NCBI RefSeq assembly: GCF_035593265.1
Contig: NZ_CP141614.1
Location: 1,922,001 to 1,986,000 of the forward strand
Length of the DNA: 64,000 nt
Direction: 5' to 3'
Origin: Limnochorda sp. LNt
Lineage (GTDB): Bacteria; Bacillota; Limnochordia; Limnochordales; Geochordaceae
Below the pieces are notes generated by a model. It saw only the letters and a list, made by a program, of their open reading frames with translations. It was not told where the DNA came from and did no database searches. Positions 1 to 9,244 of the stretch are shown one piece after another. The translations under genes and the position numbers were made by a program. Each line of letters opens with the position of its first letter. Within the stretch, counting starts at the first letter, position 1.

Positions 1-685
1 CGGCGGCCAGCGCCTCGTTCACGTGCACGTCCACCCCGTGGCGGCGCAGCTCCGCCTCCACGTGGGCGGCCAGATCCGGGTGGTAGCCGGGCAGCACCTG
101 CCCGGCCATCTCCACCAGGCTCACCGACAGGCCCCGGGCCGTCAGTGCCTCGGCCACCTCCAGGCCGATGGGACCGGCCCCCACCAGCACGGCCCGGGGC
201 CGACCGCCGTCCGTCCGGTCGGGCCCGGTCAGCACGTCGACGTGCCGACGCATCGCGATGCCGTCCTCGAGGGTGCGCAGCACGAAGACGCCGGGGCGCC
301 CGACCCCGGGCACCGGCGGCCGCACGGCCGACGCGCCGGTGGCCAGCACCAGGACGTCGTAAGCCACCTCGCGCACCTCGCCGTCGGCCAGCCCCCTCAC
401 CTGCACCCGGCGGGACGACGGGTCGAGCGCCGTCACCTCGTGGCCGACGAAGACGTCGATGTCCCGCCGCTCCTTGAAGAAGGCAGGGGAGTAGACCACC
501 AGATCCTCCGAGCGCCCCACCAGGCCGGCGAGGTAGTAGGGCAAGCCGCACGAACCATACGAGACGAAGCCGGTCCGCTCGAAGACGAGGATCTCCAGGC
601 TCGGATCCATGCGCCGCGCCCGCGAGGCGGCGCTCATGCCTGCGGCCACGCCCCCTACCACGATCAGCCTGCGCCGCGCCGGCAT
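1..685 (-). CDS. CoA-disulfide-reductase-like FAD/NAD(P)H oxidoreductase (3' end outside window)
   Basis: The N-terminal 228 residues of a two-dinucleotide-binding flavoprotein are present; the C-terminus lies beyond base 1. The start has an N-terminal FAD fold (LIVVGGVAAGMSAASRARR), then SYGSCGLPYY, the redox-active single-cysteine motif of the CoA-disulfide reductase/NADH oxidase family, then a second fold with VLVGAGPIGLEVAE for NAD(P)H. Members reduce CoA disulfide or CoA persulfide, some with a C-terminal rhodanese domain that would lie outside this window. The ATG is preceded by TGAGGAG. The gene begins 15 bases after the disulfide oxidoreductase stop, so the two are probably cotranscribed. 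Family assignment is firm; substrate is not. Confidence 0.85.
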   Translation of the reverse strand, partial: MPARRRLIVVGGVAAGMSAASRARRMDPSLEILVFERTGFVSYGSCGLPYYLAGLVGRSEDLVVYSPAFFKERRDIDVFVGHEVTALDPSSRRVQVRGLADGEVREVAYDVLVLATGASAVRPPVPGVGRPGVFVLRTLEDGIAMRRHVDVLTGPDRTDGGRPRAVLVGAGPIGLEVAEALTARGLSVSLVEMAGQVLPGYHPDLAAHVEAELRRHGVDVHVNEALAA

Positions 686-700
686 GGCCCGTGACGCTCC

Positions 701-1489
701 TCAGGCCTCTCGGTGCCCGTGGGAGCCGTGGTCGTGGTGGTGGTCATGATCGTGATGATGGTGGTGATGGGCATGGTCAGGATGGTGGTCGTCACCGGCA
801 TCCGCCTCGCCCCACGGATCGCCGGGCTCCTCGGCCAGCCCCACCGCCGCCAGCACGTACTGCAGCATCACCGCCTCGGGCACGGCGCCCTCCACCTCCT
901 GGCGGTCGTTGATGACGGTCTTGGGCACCCCGTAGACCCCGTAGCGGTCGGCCAGCTCCGGAAACTCCAGGGCCTCCACCATGTCGGCCCTCACGAAGGG
1001 GCTCTCCATGGCGAACTGGTGGGCCAGCCGCACGGCCTTGGGGCAGTACGGGCAGGTGGGCGTCACGAAGACCTGGATGTGCACGGGCTGGGTGATGCGG
1101 CTCAGCTTCTGCCGCGTCGCCGCCGACAGCCGCGTCGTCCCGTTGGAGACGTCCACCAGGTCCTCGACCAGGCTGCCGAACTCGTAGCCCGCCGGGATGC
1201 CGAAGTAGCGGACGCGCGTGTCGGTGCCGTCCTCCCGCAGGAGCACCAGGGCCGGCACCTTGTCGACGTCGTAGCCCTGTGCGCGCTCGGGCTGCTGGCC
1301 GATCTCGACCACCTCGTAGGCGACGCGGTCGCTGAGGCCGGCCAGCTCCGCCACCAGCTCGGCGGTCTGGCCGCAGTACTGGCAACGTCCCGACTCGGAG
1401 TCGACGAAGAGCAGCACCTTGACCTTGCCGGGCACCTTGGCGAACAGGTCCTGCAGGTACGATCGATCCCTGGCCGAAAGCAACGGCAC
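701..1489 (-). CDS. Protein disulfide oxidoreductase (tandem thioredoxin folds) with His-rich tail
   Basis: The 262-residue protein has two thioredoxin/glutaredoxin-like halves, each with a CxxC centre: CQYC at residues 36-39 and CPYC at 146-149. This is the architecture of the PDO family of thermophiles, cytosolic enzymes that make, break or shuffle disulfides. The C-terminal 30 residues (about 233-260) are an unusual tail of mostly His and Asp, probably metal-binding, that is not part of the fold. The start is GTG, preceded by AGGGGGA; an ATG seven bases upstream is in another frame. A sigma-A type promoter and a palindromic operator lie directly upstream, and the flavoprotein gene follows. 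The pairing suggests thiol, persulfide or copper stress handling (inference). Confidence 0.88.
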   Translation of the reverse strand: MPLLSARDRSYLQDLFAKVPGKVKVLLFVDSESGRCQYCGQTAELVAELAGLSDRVAYEVVEIGQQPERAQGYDVDKVPALVLLREDGTDTRVRYFGIPAGYEFGSLVEDLVDVSNGTTRLSAATRQKLSRITQPVHIQVFVTPTCPYCPKAVRLAHQFAMESPFVRADMVEALEFPELADRYGVYGVPKTVINDRQEVEGAVPEAVMLQYVLAAVGLAEEPGDPWGEADAGDDHHPDHAHHHHHHDHDHHHDHGSHGHREA

Positions 1490-1512
1490 GGTCCATTCCC
1501 CCTAAAGGCTAC

Positions 1513-1530
1513 GATACCCGGTAGGGTATC
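1513..1530 (-). promoter_or_regulatory. CsoR/CstR-like palindromic operator
   Basis: A perfect inverted repeat, GATACCC-GGTA-GGGTATC, lies about 24 bases upstream of the disulfide oxidoreductase start and just downstream of its -10 box, about where transcription begins. The ATACCC...GGGTAT form resembles published operators of the CsoR/CstR repressor family (copper or persulfide sensors). A repressor bound here would block transcription. No CsoR-family gene is in the window. Confidence 0.6.
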
Positions 1531-1539
1531 TTCACATGC

Positions 1540-1568
1540 ACTATAGCCGGCCCGATCGGGCCGGTCAA
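1540..1568 (-). promoter_or_regulatory. Sigma-A type promoter of the disulfide oxidoreductase operon
   Basis: On the minus strand, -35 TTGACC (1563-1568) and -10 TATAGT (1540-1545) are separated by exactly 17 bases. An 18-bp perfect palindrome, CCGGCCCGATCGGGCCGG (1547-1564), fills the spacer and could be a second regulatory site, though GC-rich palindromes arise easily at this base composition. Confidence 0.7.
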
Positions 1569-1590
1569 TACCCCGGCAGTCCGGGGCGGA

Positions 1591-2928
1591 CTAACGCCCC
1601 CGGGTGGCCGCCACGATCCGCTGCTCCAGCACCTCGGCCAGCGTCGGACGGGTGCGCTCCCGCAGGTCGTAGCGCACGCGCACGGCCGGCTTCTCCATCG
1701 CCATGATGCGGCGCAGGTCGATGGGCGTGCCGATGACGACCACGTCGGCGGGCGTCGCCCGGATGGTCTGCTCCAGCTCGCGGATCTGCTCGGCGCCGTA
1801 GCCCATGGCGGGCAGCACGTCGTGCAGGTGCGGGTAGCGGGCGAAGGTCTCCCGGATGGAGCCCACCGCGTACGGCCGAGGGTCGACCAGGGTGGCCCCG
1901 TGCCGGCGGGCCGCCAGCGCCCCGGCGCCGTAGCGCATCTCCCCGTGGGTCAGCGTGGGGCCATCTTCGATGACCAGGGCCCGGCGCCCAGCCAGCCGGT
2001 CGGGCTCGTCGACCGTGATGGGCGACTCGGCCTCGATGACCAGGGCGTGGGGATTGAGGGCGGCGATGCTGGCGCGCAGCGCCTCCACCGCCTCGGGCGG
2101 GGCCGTGTCGACCTTGTTGATGACCGCCACGTGGGCCATGCGGGCGTTGGTCTCGCCCGGGTGGTAGGTGCGCTCGTGGTCCAGCCGGTGCGGGTCGAAG
2201 ACCGTGATTTGCAGGTCGGGCCGGTAGAAGGGGAAGTCGTTGTTGCCGCCGTCCCAGATGAGCACGTCGGCCTCGGCCTGGGCCCGGTCCAGGATGGCCC
2301 CGTAGTCGACGCCGGCGTAGACCACGTTGCCGCGGTCCAGGTGGGGCTCGTACTCCTCCCGCTCCTCGATGGTGCAGTCGTAGCGGTCCAGGTCGTCGTA
2401 GGAGGCGAAGCGCTGCACCGCCTGCTGCTCCAGCCGCCCGTACGGCATGGGATGGCGCACCACCGCCACCCTGAGCCCCCGGGCGGTGAGCGCCTCCGCC
2501 ACCCGCCGGGTGGTCTGGCTCTTGCCGGCCCCGGTGCGCACCGCCGTCACCGCCACCACCGGCACCCGCGCCCGCAGCATGGTGCTGCGCGGGCCCATGA
2601 GGCGGAAGTCCGCGCCCGCCGCCAGCACGGCCGACGCGTGGTGCATCACGTAGGTGTGGGGCACGTCGCTGTACGCGAAGACGACCTCGTCGGCCTCCAG
2701 GTCCCGCACCAGGCGCACGAGCTCCGTCTCGGGGTAGATGGGGATGCCCTGCGGGTAGCGGGCGCCGGCCAGGGCCGGCGGGTAGGTGCGGCCCTCGATG
2801 TTGGGGATCTGGGTGGCGGTGAAGGCCACCACCTCGTAGTCGGGGTTGTCGCGGAAGAAGACGTTGAAGTTGTGGAAGTCTCGCCCCGCGGCGCCCATGA
2901 TGATGACGCGGGTCGGTCGGGTGCCCAT
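1591..2928 (-). CDS. Cyclic 2,3-diphosphoglycerate synthetase-like P-loop GTPase
   Basis: The 445-residue protein matches the cyclic 2,3-diphosphoglycerate synthetase/GTPase family. It has an N-terminal Rossmann-like region (VIIMGAAGRDFHNFNV), a P-loop at residues 131-140 (RTGAGKSQTT) and an NKVD-type guanine motif (VINKVDTAPP) near residue 275. Archaeal members cyclise 2,3-diphosphoglycerate; the bacterial homologues have no settled role. The gene starts 25 bases after the ornithine carbamoyltransferase stop and is the last gene of that run, so a link to carbamoyl-phosphate or arginine metabolism is possible but unproven. Confidence 0.75.
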   Translation of the reverse strand: MGTRPTRVIIMGAAGRDFHNFNVFFRDNPDYEVVAFTATQIPNIEGRTYPPALAGARYPQGIPIYPETELVRLVRDLEADEVVFAYSDVPHTYVMHHASAVLAAGADFRLMGPRSTMLRARVPVVAVTAVRTGAGKSQTTRRVAEALTARGLRVAVVRHPMPYGRLEQQAVQRFASYDDLDRYDCTIEEREEYEPHLDRGNVVYAGVDYGAILDRAQAEADVLIWDGGNNDFPFYRPDLQITVFDPHRLDHERTYHPGETNARMAHVAVINKVDTAPPEAVEALRASIAALNPHALVIEAESPITVDEPDRLAGRRALVIEDGPTLTHGEMRYGAGALAARRHGATLVDPRPYAVGSIRETFARYPHLHDVLPAMGYGAEQIRELEQTIRATPADVVVIGTPIDLRRIMAMEKPAVRVRYDLRERTRPTLAEVLEQRIVAATRGR

Positions 2929-2953
2929 CGGATGCCCTCCTCGCTGCCCCTTC

Positions 2954-3982
2954 CTACAGGTTGCCCCCCAGCAGGAGCAGTAGCAGCGCTTTCTGGCTAT
3001 GCAGGCGGTTCTCCGCCTGGTCCCAGACGACCGAGTGGGGGCCGTCGATGACCTCGTCGGTGATCTCCTCGCCCCGGTGGGCCGGCAGGCAGTGCATGAC
3101 CAGCACGTGGGGCGCGGCCTCCGCCACCAGGCGCGCGTCGACCCGGTAGGCCGCCAGGTCCTTGACCCGTCGCTCGTGCTCGGCCTCCTGCCCCATGCTG
3201 GCCCACACGTCGGTGTAGATGACGTCCGCCCCCCGTACGGCCCGGTGCGGATCGCCGGTCAGCTCCACGCTGCCGCCCGACGCCTCGGCCTCGATGCGGG
3301 CCAGTGCGACCGCCTGCTCCTCCAACTGGTAGCCGGGAGGGCTGGCCACCACCACGTGCATCCCCAGCCGCGCGCCTCCCCACATCAGCGCCCGCGCGAC
3401 GTTATTGCCGTCGCCTACGTAGGCGAGACGCACGCCCGCCAGCCGGCCGAGGCGCTCCTGAATGGTCATGAAGTCCGCCAGGGCCTGCACGGGGTGCAGG
3501 TAGTCGGTCAACCCGTTGATGACCGGCACCGTGGCCGCCTGCGCCAGCGCCTCGACCTCCTGATGGGCGTAGGTGCGGATCATGATGGCATCGACGTAAC
3601 GCGACAGCACCCGCCCCGTATCCTGGATGGTCTCGCCCCGCCCGAGCTGCAGCTCCTGGGCGCTCAGCGTCAGGGCATGGCCCCCGAGCTGCGCCATGGC
3701 CACGTCGAACGAGACGCGCGTGCGGGTCGACGGCTTCTGGAAGATGAGGGCCAGGCTGCGCCCCGCCAGCGGGGCGATGCGCACCCCTGCCCGCTGCCAC
3801 GCCTTGAGCCGATGCCCCAGCTCCAGCACCCGCTCCGTCTCCACCCGGGAGAGGTCCAGCGGCGAGAGCAGGTCCCGCCCCCGCATGCCCGCTCCCACTT
3901 CATCCTCCACGAGACGCCGCAGCGCGCCCAGCCCGTCCAGTGCGAACTGCACGATCTGGTCCCACCTCCTGTCGGGCACCAT
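2954..3982 (-). CDS. argF: Ornithine carbamoyltransferase
   Basis: This enzyme joins carbamoyl phosphate and ornithine to give citrulline (arginine synthesis), or runs in reverse in arginine breakdown. It carries the carbamoyl-phosphate loop STRTR, the HPVQALAD motif and the ornithine-binding HCLPAHRGEE segment near the C-terminus. The usual family start aligns with MRGRDLLSPLDLS. The true start is therefore uncertain among ATG at 3982, GTG at 3952 behind a clear AGGAGG, and ATG at 3886. The gene lies three bases after lgt and 25 bases before the cDPG-synthetase-like gene. No other arg or arc gene is present, so an anabolic or catabolic role cannot be decided. Confidence 0.92.
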   Translation of the reverse strand: MVPDRRWDQIVQFALDGLGALRRLVEDEVGAGMRGRDLLSPLDLSRVETERVLELGHRLKAWQRAGVRIAPLAGRSLALIFQKPSTRTRVSFDVAMAQLGGHALTLSAQELQLGRGETIQDTGRVLSRYVDAIMIRTYAHQEVEALAQAATVPVINGLTDYLHPVQALADFMTIQERLGRLAGVRLAYVGDGNNVARALMWGGARLGMHVVVASPPGYQLEEQAVALARIEAEASGGSVELTGDPHRAVRGADVIYTDVWASMGQEAEHERRVKDLAAYRVDARLVAEAAPHVLVMHCLPAHRGEEITDEVIDGPHSVVWDQAENRLHSQKALLLLLLGGNL

Positions 3983-3985
3983 CCC

Positions 3986-4915
3986 TCATTCTACCATCGC
4001 GGGCCTCCCCCGCCATCGCAGCCAGGCCCACCACGCGGCCCCCACCGCCAACCCGCCCAGGCTCACCCACTGGGCCAGGCTCATCCCCAGCGCGAGCGCC
4101 TCTCCGATGCGCACCCACTCCACGCCCCACCGCACCGCCGAGTAGGCGACCAGGTAGAGCGCCGCCAGCTCGCCCGGCCGGCGGCGGGCCCGGCGCCGGT
4201 AGGCCAGCAGGCCCGCCACGGCCAGGGCCGCCAGGATGGACTCGTACAGGAAGGCCGGGTGGAAATAGGCCGCCATCTCGTAGCCGGGCGGGCGCATCGG
4301 CTCGGGGACGTAGAGCCCCCAGGGCAGCTCCGTCGGGTAGCCGAGCACCTCCCGGTTGAAGAAGTTGCCCCAGCGCCCGATGGCCTGCGCCAGGAGCACC
4401 GAGGGCGCCACCACGTCGGCCAGCGCCGCCGCGTCGAGCCGGCGCCGCCGCGCCAGCCACAGGATGGCCAGCACCGCGCCGGCCAGGGCCCCGTGGATGG
4501 AGAGCCCTCCCATGCGCGTGCGCAGCGCGTCCAGGGGATGCAGGACGAAGTAGTCCAGGTTTTGCAGCACGTAGACCAGCCGGGCGCCGACCAGGCCCAT
4601 CGGGATCCCCAGGAGGGCCAGGTCCACCAGGTCGTCCGGGGCCAATCCCGCTCGCACGCGCTCGGGCTGCGCCACCAGCCAGGCCGGCACGAAGGAGAGG
4701 GCGATGACCAGACCGTACCAGCGCACCCCGACGGGCCCGATCCAGAAGGCCACGGGGTCGAGCGGTCGCCTGCCCCGCCACGCCTCGGCCAACGAGCCAC
4801 CGGCGACGACGGCGACGAGGGTGGCCACGAGCACCCCGGCCACGGCCCAGGCGGCCACCCTCGGACCGTGGTGGGCGGCTGCGGGCCGGTCTCGTCTCAG
4901 GCGGGCTCCGGCCAC
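3986..4915 (-). CDS. lgt: Prolipoprotein diacylglyceryl transferase
   Basis: This integral membrane enzyme moves diacylglycerol from phosphatidylglycerol onto the lipobox cysteine of prolipoproteins, the first step of lipoprotein maturation. The 309-residue sequence shows several hydrophobic spans and the family signatures GGLSIHGAL and [13 protein letters not shown]. The N-terminal 35 residues form an extra hydrophobic segment before the usual start. The gene overlaps the end of lonA by 19 bases and is followed three bases later by argF. Confidence 0.93.
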   Translation of the reverse strand: MAGARLRRDRPAAAHHGPRVAAWAVAGVLVATLVAVVAGGSLAEAWRGRRPLDPVAFWIGPVGVRWYGLVIALSFVPAWLVAQPERVRAGLAPDDLVDLALLGIPMGLVGARLVYVLQNLDYFVLHPLDALRTRMGGLSIHGALAGAVLAILWLARRRRLDAAALADVVAPSVLLAQAIGRWGNFFNREVLGYPTELPWGLYVPEPMRPPGYEMAAYFHPAFLYESILAALAVAGLLAYRRRARRRPGELAALYLVAYSAVRWGVEWVRIGEALALGMSLAQWVSLGGLAVGAAWWAWLRWRGRPAMVE

Positions 4916-7425
4916 GCCTGCTCGCCGCCCATGTCGGTCTCGTCGGCCGGCAGCTCGTCTACGCCCGCGTACGGCACCGGGGTCTGCGGCAGGCTGGAGG
5001 CCACCATGTCGGCGAAGGCGAGGCGCAGCACCTCGTCCATGTGAGCGACGGGGTGCACCTCCAGCTGCCGGCGCACCGCCACGGGCACCTCGTCGAGGTC
5101 CTGGAGGTTGTCCCGTGGCAGCACCAGGTGACGGATGCCATAGCGATGGGCGGCCAGCACCTTCTCCTTGAGCCCGCCCACGGGCAGCACCCGCCCCTGC
5201 AGCGTGATCTCGCCCGTCATGGCCACGTCACGGCGCACCGGCCGCCCCAGCAACGCCGATACCAGCGCCACCGCCATGGTGATGCCCGCCGAGGGGCCGT
5301 CCTTGGGGATGGCACCCTCGGGGACGTGCACGTGGATGTCGACCCGCTCGTAGAAGCCGGGATCGACGCCCAGCTGCCGGGCCCTGGAGCGGACGTAGCT
5401 GTAGGAGGCCTGGGCCGACTCCCGCATCACCTCGCCCAGCTTGCCCGTCAGCCACAGCTTGCCCCGGCCCGGCACCACCGCCACCTCGATGGCCAGCAGA
5501 TCGCCACCCCACTCGGTGTAGGCCAGGCCCAGGGCCAGGCCCACGCGGTCCTCCCCCTCGGTGTGGGAGTCGTGGTAGCGGGGAGGCCCCAGCCACCGCG
5601 CCAGGCTCGACGCGCTCACCCGCACCCGCGTCTCGGGCTCCTTGACCACCCGGCGGGCCGTCTTGCGGCACAGGGTGGCGATCTGGCGCTCCAGCTCCCG
5701 CACCCCCGCCTCCCGCGTGTAGCCGCGGATGATGGCCGCCACGGCACCCGGCGCCACCGACAGGTGGGCCTCCGACAGCCCGTGAGCCTGGCGCTGGCGG
5801 GGGATGAGGTGGCGCACCGCGATCTGCACCTTCTCGGCCTCGGTGTAGCCGGGGATGGTGATGGTCTCCATGCGGTCGCGCAACGGCCGCGGGATGGCCT
5901 GCAGCACGTTGCCGGTGGTGATGAACAGCACGTCCGACAGGTCGAAGGGCACCTCGAGGTAGTGATCGGCGAAGGCGTGATTCTGCTCCGGGTCCAGCAC
6001 CTCGAGCAGCGCGGCGGCAGGGTCGCCCCTGAAGTCGGAGCTGAGCTTGTCGACCTCGTCGAGCAGCAGCACCGGGTTGCGCACACCGGCCTGGCGCATG
6101 GCCTGCACGATCTTGCCCGGCATGGCGCCCACGTAGGTGCGCCGGTGCCCCCGGATCTCGGCCTCGTCGCGCACCCCACCCAGGCTGATCCGCACCAACC
6201 GCCGCTCCAGCGCCCGCGCCACCGACCGCGCCAGCGACGTCTTGCCGACGCCCGGTGGCCCGATGAGGCAGAGGATGGTGGCGCGAGCCCGCTCCCGCGC
6301 CAGCTGCCGCACCGCCAAAAACTCCAGCACCCGCTCCTTGACCTGCTCGAGCCCGTAGTGGTCCTCGTCCAGGACGCGCTCGGCCGCCTCGAGGTCCAGC
6401 CGGTCCGTGGTGCGGGCGCTCCACGGCAGGGCCAGCAGCCAGTCGAGGTAAGTGCGCACCACCACGGCCTCGGCGGCCAGCGGTGGCATCTTCTCCAGGC
6501 GTGCCACCTCGTGCTCCGCCCTGGCCTGCACGCCCTCGGGCAGCCCCGCCTGGCGGATGCGCCGGCGCAGCTCCTCCAACTCGGAGCCGCGCTCGCCCTC
6601 TCCCTCCCGCTCCACCGCTTCCCGGGCGACCGCCCTGACGGCGGCACGGCCCGCCGGCTCCCGGCCGGGCTCGCCCGGCGCCCGCCCACGCCCGCCACGG
6701 GGTTGCGCCAGCAGCAGCTCGATCTCGCGGTGCAGCAGCGCCAGCAGCCGCTCCAGGCTCTCGACGCCCCCCGACGACTCCAGCAGCATCTGCTTCTCCT
6801 CGAAGGGCAACGCGAGCTGGGCGGCCACCACGTCGCACAGCCGCTCCGGCGAGGCGGCCCGCGCCAGCGACAGGGCCAGCTCGGGCCAGGGCTGGCCGCC
6901 GAGGCGCGAGTACTCCTCCAGGGAGGTCAGCAGCGCATCGACCAGCGAGCGCCGGTGGGCCGCGGCCTGCGGCTGGCTCGCCCACGGGGCGGCACCGTCC
7001 GCGTCCAGCGGCACGGCCCTCACCCGCATGCGCGGCTCCACCCCGGCGAAGGCGGTGATGCGCGCCCGAAAGAGTCCCTCGACCGTCACCCGCAGGCGTC
7101 CGCCGGCCACCCGCAGCACCTGGTCGACCCGGGCCACGGTGCCCACCTCGTAGATGTCGGCTGGCGAAGGCTCCACCAGGTGGGGGTCGCGCTGAGCGGT
7201 CAGCATCAAAAGCGGCGGTGACTGGCCGGCGGCCTCCTCGACGGCGGCCACCGACCGGGGCCGTCCGATCTCCAGGGACGCCGCCATGTGAGGGAAGACG
7301 ACCATCCCCCGCAACGCGAGCAGGGGCAGGTGCAACACCCGCCCGGGCTCCTCCCCCACCGGCCACACCCCCTGCCTCCCGTCGGGCGTCGCCTCGTCGT
7401 CGATGCCCGGCGGAGTCGCCCTCAT
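4897..7425 (-). CDS. lon: ATP-dependent protease LonA
   Basis: This cytosolic hexameric AAA+ protease degrades misfolded and regulatory proteins. In the 842 residues the order is an N-terminal LON substrate domain (about 30-230), a helical linker, an AAA+ module with Walker [10 protein letters not shown] and Walker B LLLDEVDK, and a protease domain. The Ser-Lys dyad is at Ser712 (GPSAG) and Lys755 (GLKEK), with the 43-residue spacing seen in E. coli Lon. The linker between LON and AAA+ domains carries an unusual Gly/Arg/Pro-rich insert near residues 240-265. The ATG follows the lonB stop by one base. Confidence 0.96.
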   Translation of the reverse strand: MRATPPGIDDEATPDGRQGVWPVGEEPGRVLHLPLLALRGMVVFPHMAASLEIGRPRSVAAVEEAAGQSPPLLMLTAQRDPHLVEPSPADIYEVGTVARVDQVLRVAGGRLRVTVEGLFRARITAFAGVEPRMRVRAVPLDADGAAPWASQPQAAAHRRSLVDALLTSLEEYSRLGGQPWPELALSLARAASPERLCDVVAAQLALPFEEKQMLLESSGGVESLERLLALLHREIELLLAQPRGGRGRAPGEPGREPAGRAAVRAVAREAVEREGEGERGSELEELRRRIRQAGLPEGVQARAEHEVARLEKMPPLAAEAVVVRTYLDWLLALPWSARTTDRLDLEAAERVLDEDHYGLEQVKERVLEFLAVRQLARERARATILCLIGPPGVGKTSLARSVARALERRLVRISLGGVRDEAEIRGHRRTYVGAMPGKIVQAMRQAGVRNPVLLLDEVDKLSSDFRGDPAAALLEVLDPEQNHAFADHYLEVPFDLSDVLFITTGNVLQAIPRPLRDRMETITIPGYTEAEKVQIAVRHLIPRQRQAHGLSEAHLSVAPGAVAAIIRGYTREAGVRELERQIATLCRKTARRVVKEPETRVRVSASSLARWLGPPRYHDSHTEGEDRVGLALGLAYTEWGGDLLAIEVAVVPGRGKLWLTGKLGEVMRESAQASYSYVRSRARQLGVDPGFYERVDIHVHVPEGAIPKDGPSAGITMAVALVSALLGRPVRRDVAMTGEITLQGRVLPVGGLKEKVLAAHRYGIRHLVLPRDNLQDLDEVPVAVRRQLEVHPVAHMDEVLRLAFADMVASSLPQTPVPYAGVDELPADETDMGGEQAWPEPA

Positions 7426-7426
7426 C

Positions 7427-9109
7427 TTACCCCGTGCCGGAGCAGGCCGTCAAAACGCCGTCCCGACGGGCCTCCACCGGCTCGGGCACGGCGGCCTCCA
7501 CCGCCCGCTCGACCACCTCCCGCAGGTGCTCGACCGCCACCACCTCGATGCCCTCGAGCTGCTGCAGGATGGCCAGGTGGTTTTCCCGGGGAATGAGGAT
7601 GGTGCGGATGCCGTTGCGACGGGCCGCCTCCACCTTGGGGACGATGCCGCCGACGGGCCGGATGAGCCCCCGCACCGACAGCTCCCCGGTGATGGCGATG
7701 CCGGGCCGCACGGGTCGCCCCGCCACGGCCGAGTAGGCGGCCACCGCCATGGCCGCCCCCGCCGACGGCCCGTCGACGGGCGCGCCGCCAGGGAAGTTGA
7801 TGTGCACGTCGTGCGCCCGCACCGGCACGCCGAACTGGTGCTCCAACACCGTCTGGAGCACCTCGACGGAGCTTCTGGCCAGGCTCTTGCGGCGCAGCGT
7901 GTGGCCCGGGCCTCCCAGCTCCTCCTCCTCGGTCACGCCCGTCACCGTCAGCCGGCCGCCGCCGGGCGTGGCCGCCGGGCGTGCCGTCGCCTCGATCTCC
8001 ACCACCATCCCCGAGTTGGGGCCCCAGACCGCCAACCCGTAGACCAGTCCCACCGCCGGCTCCCGCCGCACGGTCACGTGGGGCCGCGGCGAGTACTGCC
8101 CGTTGTTGACCACCCACTCGAGATCCGCGGCGGTGATGGCCTTGCGCCCCTCGGAGATGACCAGCCCCGCCGCCACCTGCACCATGTTGACCGCTTCCCG
8201 GCCGTTGGCGGCGTAGCGCTGGACCACCTCGACCGCCGCCTCGTCCATGGGCAGCCCCACCTTCTCGGCGGCGCCCCGGGCGATGCGGCCGATCTGCTCG
8301 GGCGTCAGCGGCTTGAAGAAGACCTCGAGGCAGCGGGAGCGGATGGCCGGCGAGATCTCCTCGGGCAGCCGGGTGGTGGCCCCCACCAGCCGGAAGTCGG
8401 CCGGCAGCCCGTTTTGGAAGATGTCGTGGATGTGGGCCGGGATGTTGGTATCCTCGCTGGAGTAGTAGGCGCTCTCGAAGTAGACCCGCCGGTCCTCCAG
8501 CACCTTGAGCAGGCGGTTGAGCTGGATGGGGTGCAGCTCGCCGAGCTCGTCGATGAAGAGGATGCCGCCGTGCGCCTTGGTGACGGCCCCCGGCTTGGGC
8601 TGCGGGATGCCGGCGATGCCCATGGGGCCCGCCCCCTGGTAGATGGGGTCGTGCACCGAGCCCAACAGGGGGTCGGCGATGCCCCGGTCGTCGAAGCGCG
8701 ACGCGGTGGCGTCCACCTCCACGAAGCGGGCGTCGGCCTTGAAGGGGGAGAGGGGGTTGCGCTTGGCCTCCTCCAGCACCAGCCGCGCCGCCGCGGTCTT
8801 GCCCACGCCCGGCGGCCCGTAGATGATGACGTGCTGCGGGTTGGGCCCACACAGGGCCGCCCGCAGGGCCCGGACGCCCTCCTCCTGCCCCACGATCTCC
8901 TCGAAGGAGCTGGGGCGTGTCTTGGCGGCCAGCGGCTCGGTCAGCGAGATGGACCGCAACCGGCGCAGGCGCTCCATCTCCCGCCGCGACTCGCGCTCGA
9001 TGGCCGAGCGGTTGACCTGCTGGGCCCGCAGCAGGTTGAAGAAGTACAGCCCGACGACGGCGGCGAAGAAGAAGTTGAGCAGGGCGAAGACCGCCAGGAG
9101 ATCCGACAT
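7427..9109 (-). CDS. lonB: Membrane-anchored ATP-dependent protease LonB
   Basis: This is a Lon-family protease with a single N-terminal membrane span (about residues 5-27) in place of the LON domain. That form is found in spore-forming Firmicutes, where Bacillus LonB acts in the forespore. The 560 residues contain Walker [12 protein letters not shown], Walker [11 protein letters not shown] and a catalytic dyad at Ser449 (DGPSAG) and Lys492 (IVPKVEAA). It lies between clpX and lonA, as in the tig-clpX-lonB-lonA arrangement of Bacillus, and is probably translated together with lonA. A possible promoter of its own lies upstream. Confidence 0.94.
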   Translation of the reverse strand: MSDLLAVFALLNFFFAAVVGLYFFNLLRAQQVNRSAIERESRREMERLRRLRSISLTEPLAAKTRPSSFEEIVGQEEGVRALRAALCGPNPQHVIIYGPPGVGKTAAARLVLEEAKRNPLSPFKADARFVEVDATASRFDDRGIADPLLGSVHDPIYQGAGPMGIAGIPQPKPGAVTKAHGGILFIDELGELHPIQLNRLLKVLEDRRVYFESAYYSSEDTNIPAHIHDIFQNGLPADFRLVGATTRLPEEISPAIRSRCLEVFFKPLTPEQIGRIARGAAEKVGLPMDEAAVEVVQRYAANGREAVNMVQVAAGLVISEGRKAITAADLEWVVNNGQYSPRPHVTVRREPAVGLVYGLAVWGPNSGMVVEIEATARPAATPGGGRLTVTGVTEEEELGGPGHTLRRKSLARSSVEVLQTVLEHQFGVPVRAHDVHINFPGGAPVDGPSAGAAMAVAAYSAVAGRPVRPGIAITGELSVRGLIRPVGGIVPKVEAARRNGIRTILIPRENHLAILQQLEGIEVVAVEHLREVVERAVEAAVPEPVEARRDGVLTACSGTG

Positions 9110-9127
9110 GCGCGACCCTTCCCCCGC

Positions 9128-9165
9128 GGCCGGCGCCCGGGGGCTGGCCCCTGGGGCGCCGGGCC
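9128..9165. other. GC-rich hairpin in the clpX-lonB spacer
   Basis: The arms GGCGCCC (9132-9138) and GGGCGCC (9154-9160) are extended by GGCC pairs across a one-base bulge, giving a strong stem just upstream of lonB. It lacks a T-tract, so it may be a weak terminator after clpX, an mRNA processing or stability element, or chance pairing in GC-rich DNA. Confidence 0.4.
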
Positions 9166-9181
9166 GGCTTCCAGCCTGTGG

Positions 9182-9209
9182 CTAGTATGCCGCGGGACGG
9201 AAGGTCTAA
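9182..9209 (-). promoter_or_regulatory. Possible lonB promoter
   Basis: In the 135-base clpX-lonB spacer the minus strand shows TTAGAC (9204-9209) and TACTAG (9182-9187) separated by 16 bases, an acceptable vegetative promoter about 75 bases upstream of the lonB start. The -35 box departs from consensus at its third base. Confidence 0.4.
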
Positions 9210-9244
9210 CACATCGGGGCGTCGGACGGACCTGGGGGAGAGCC

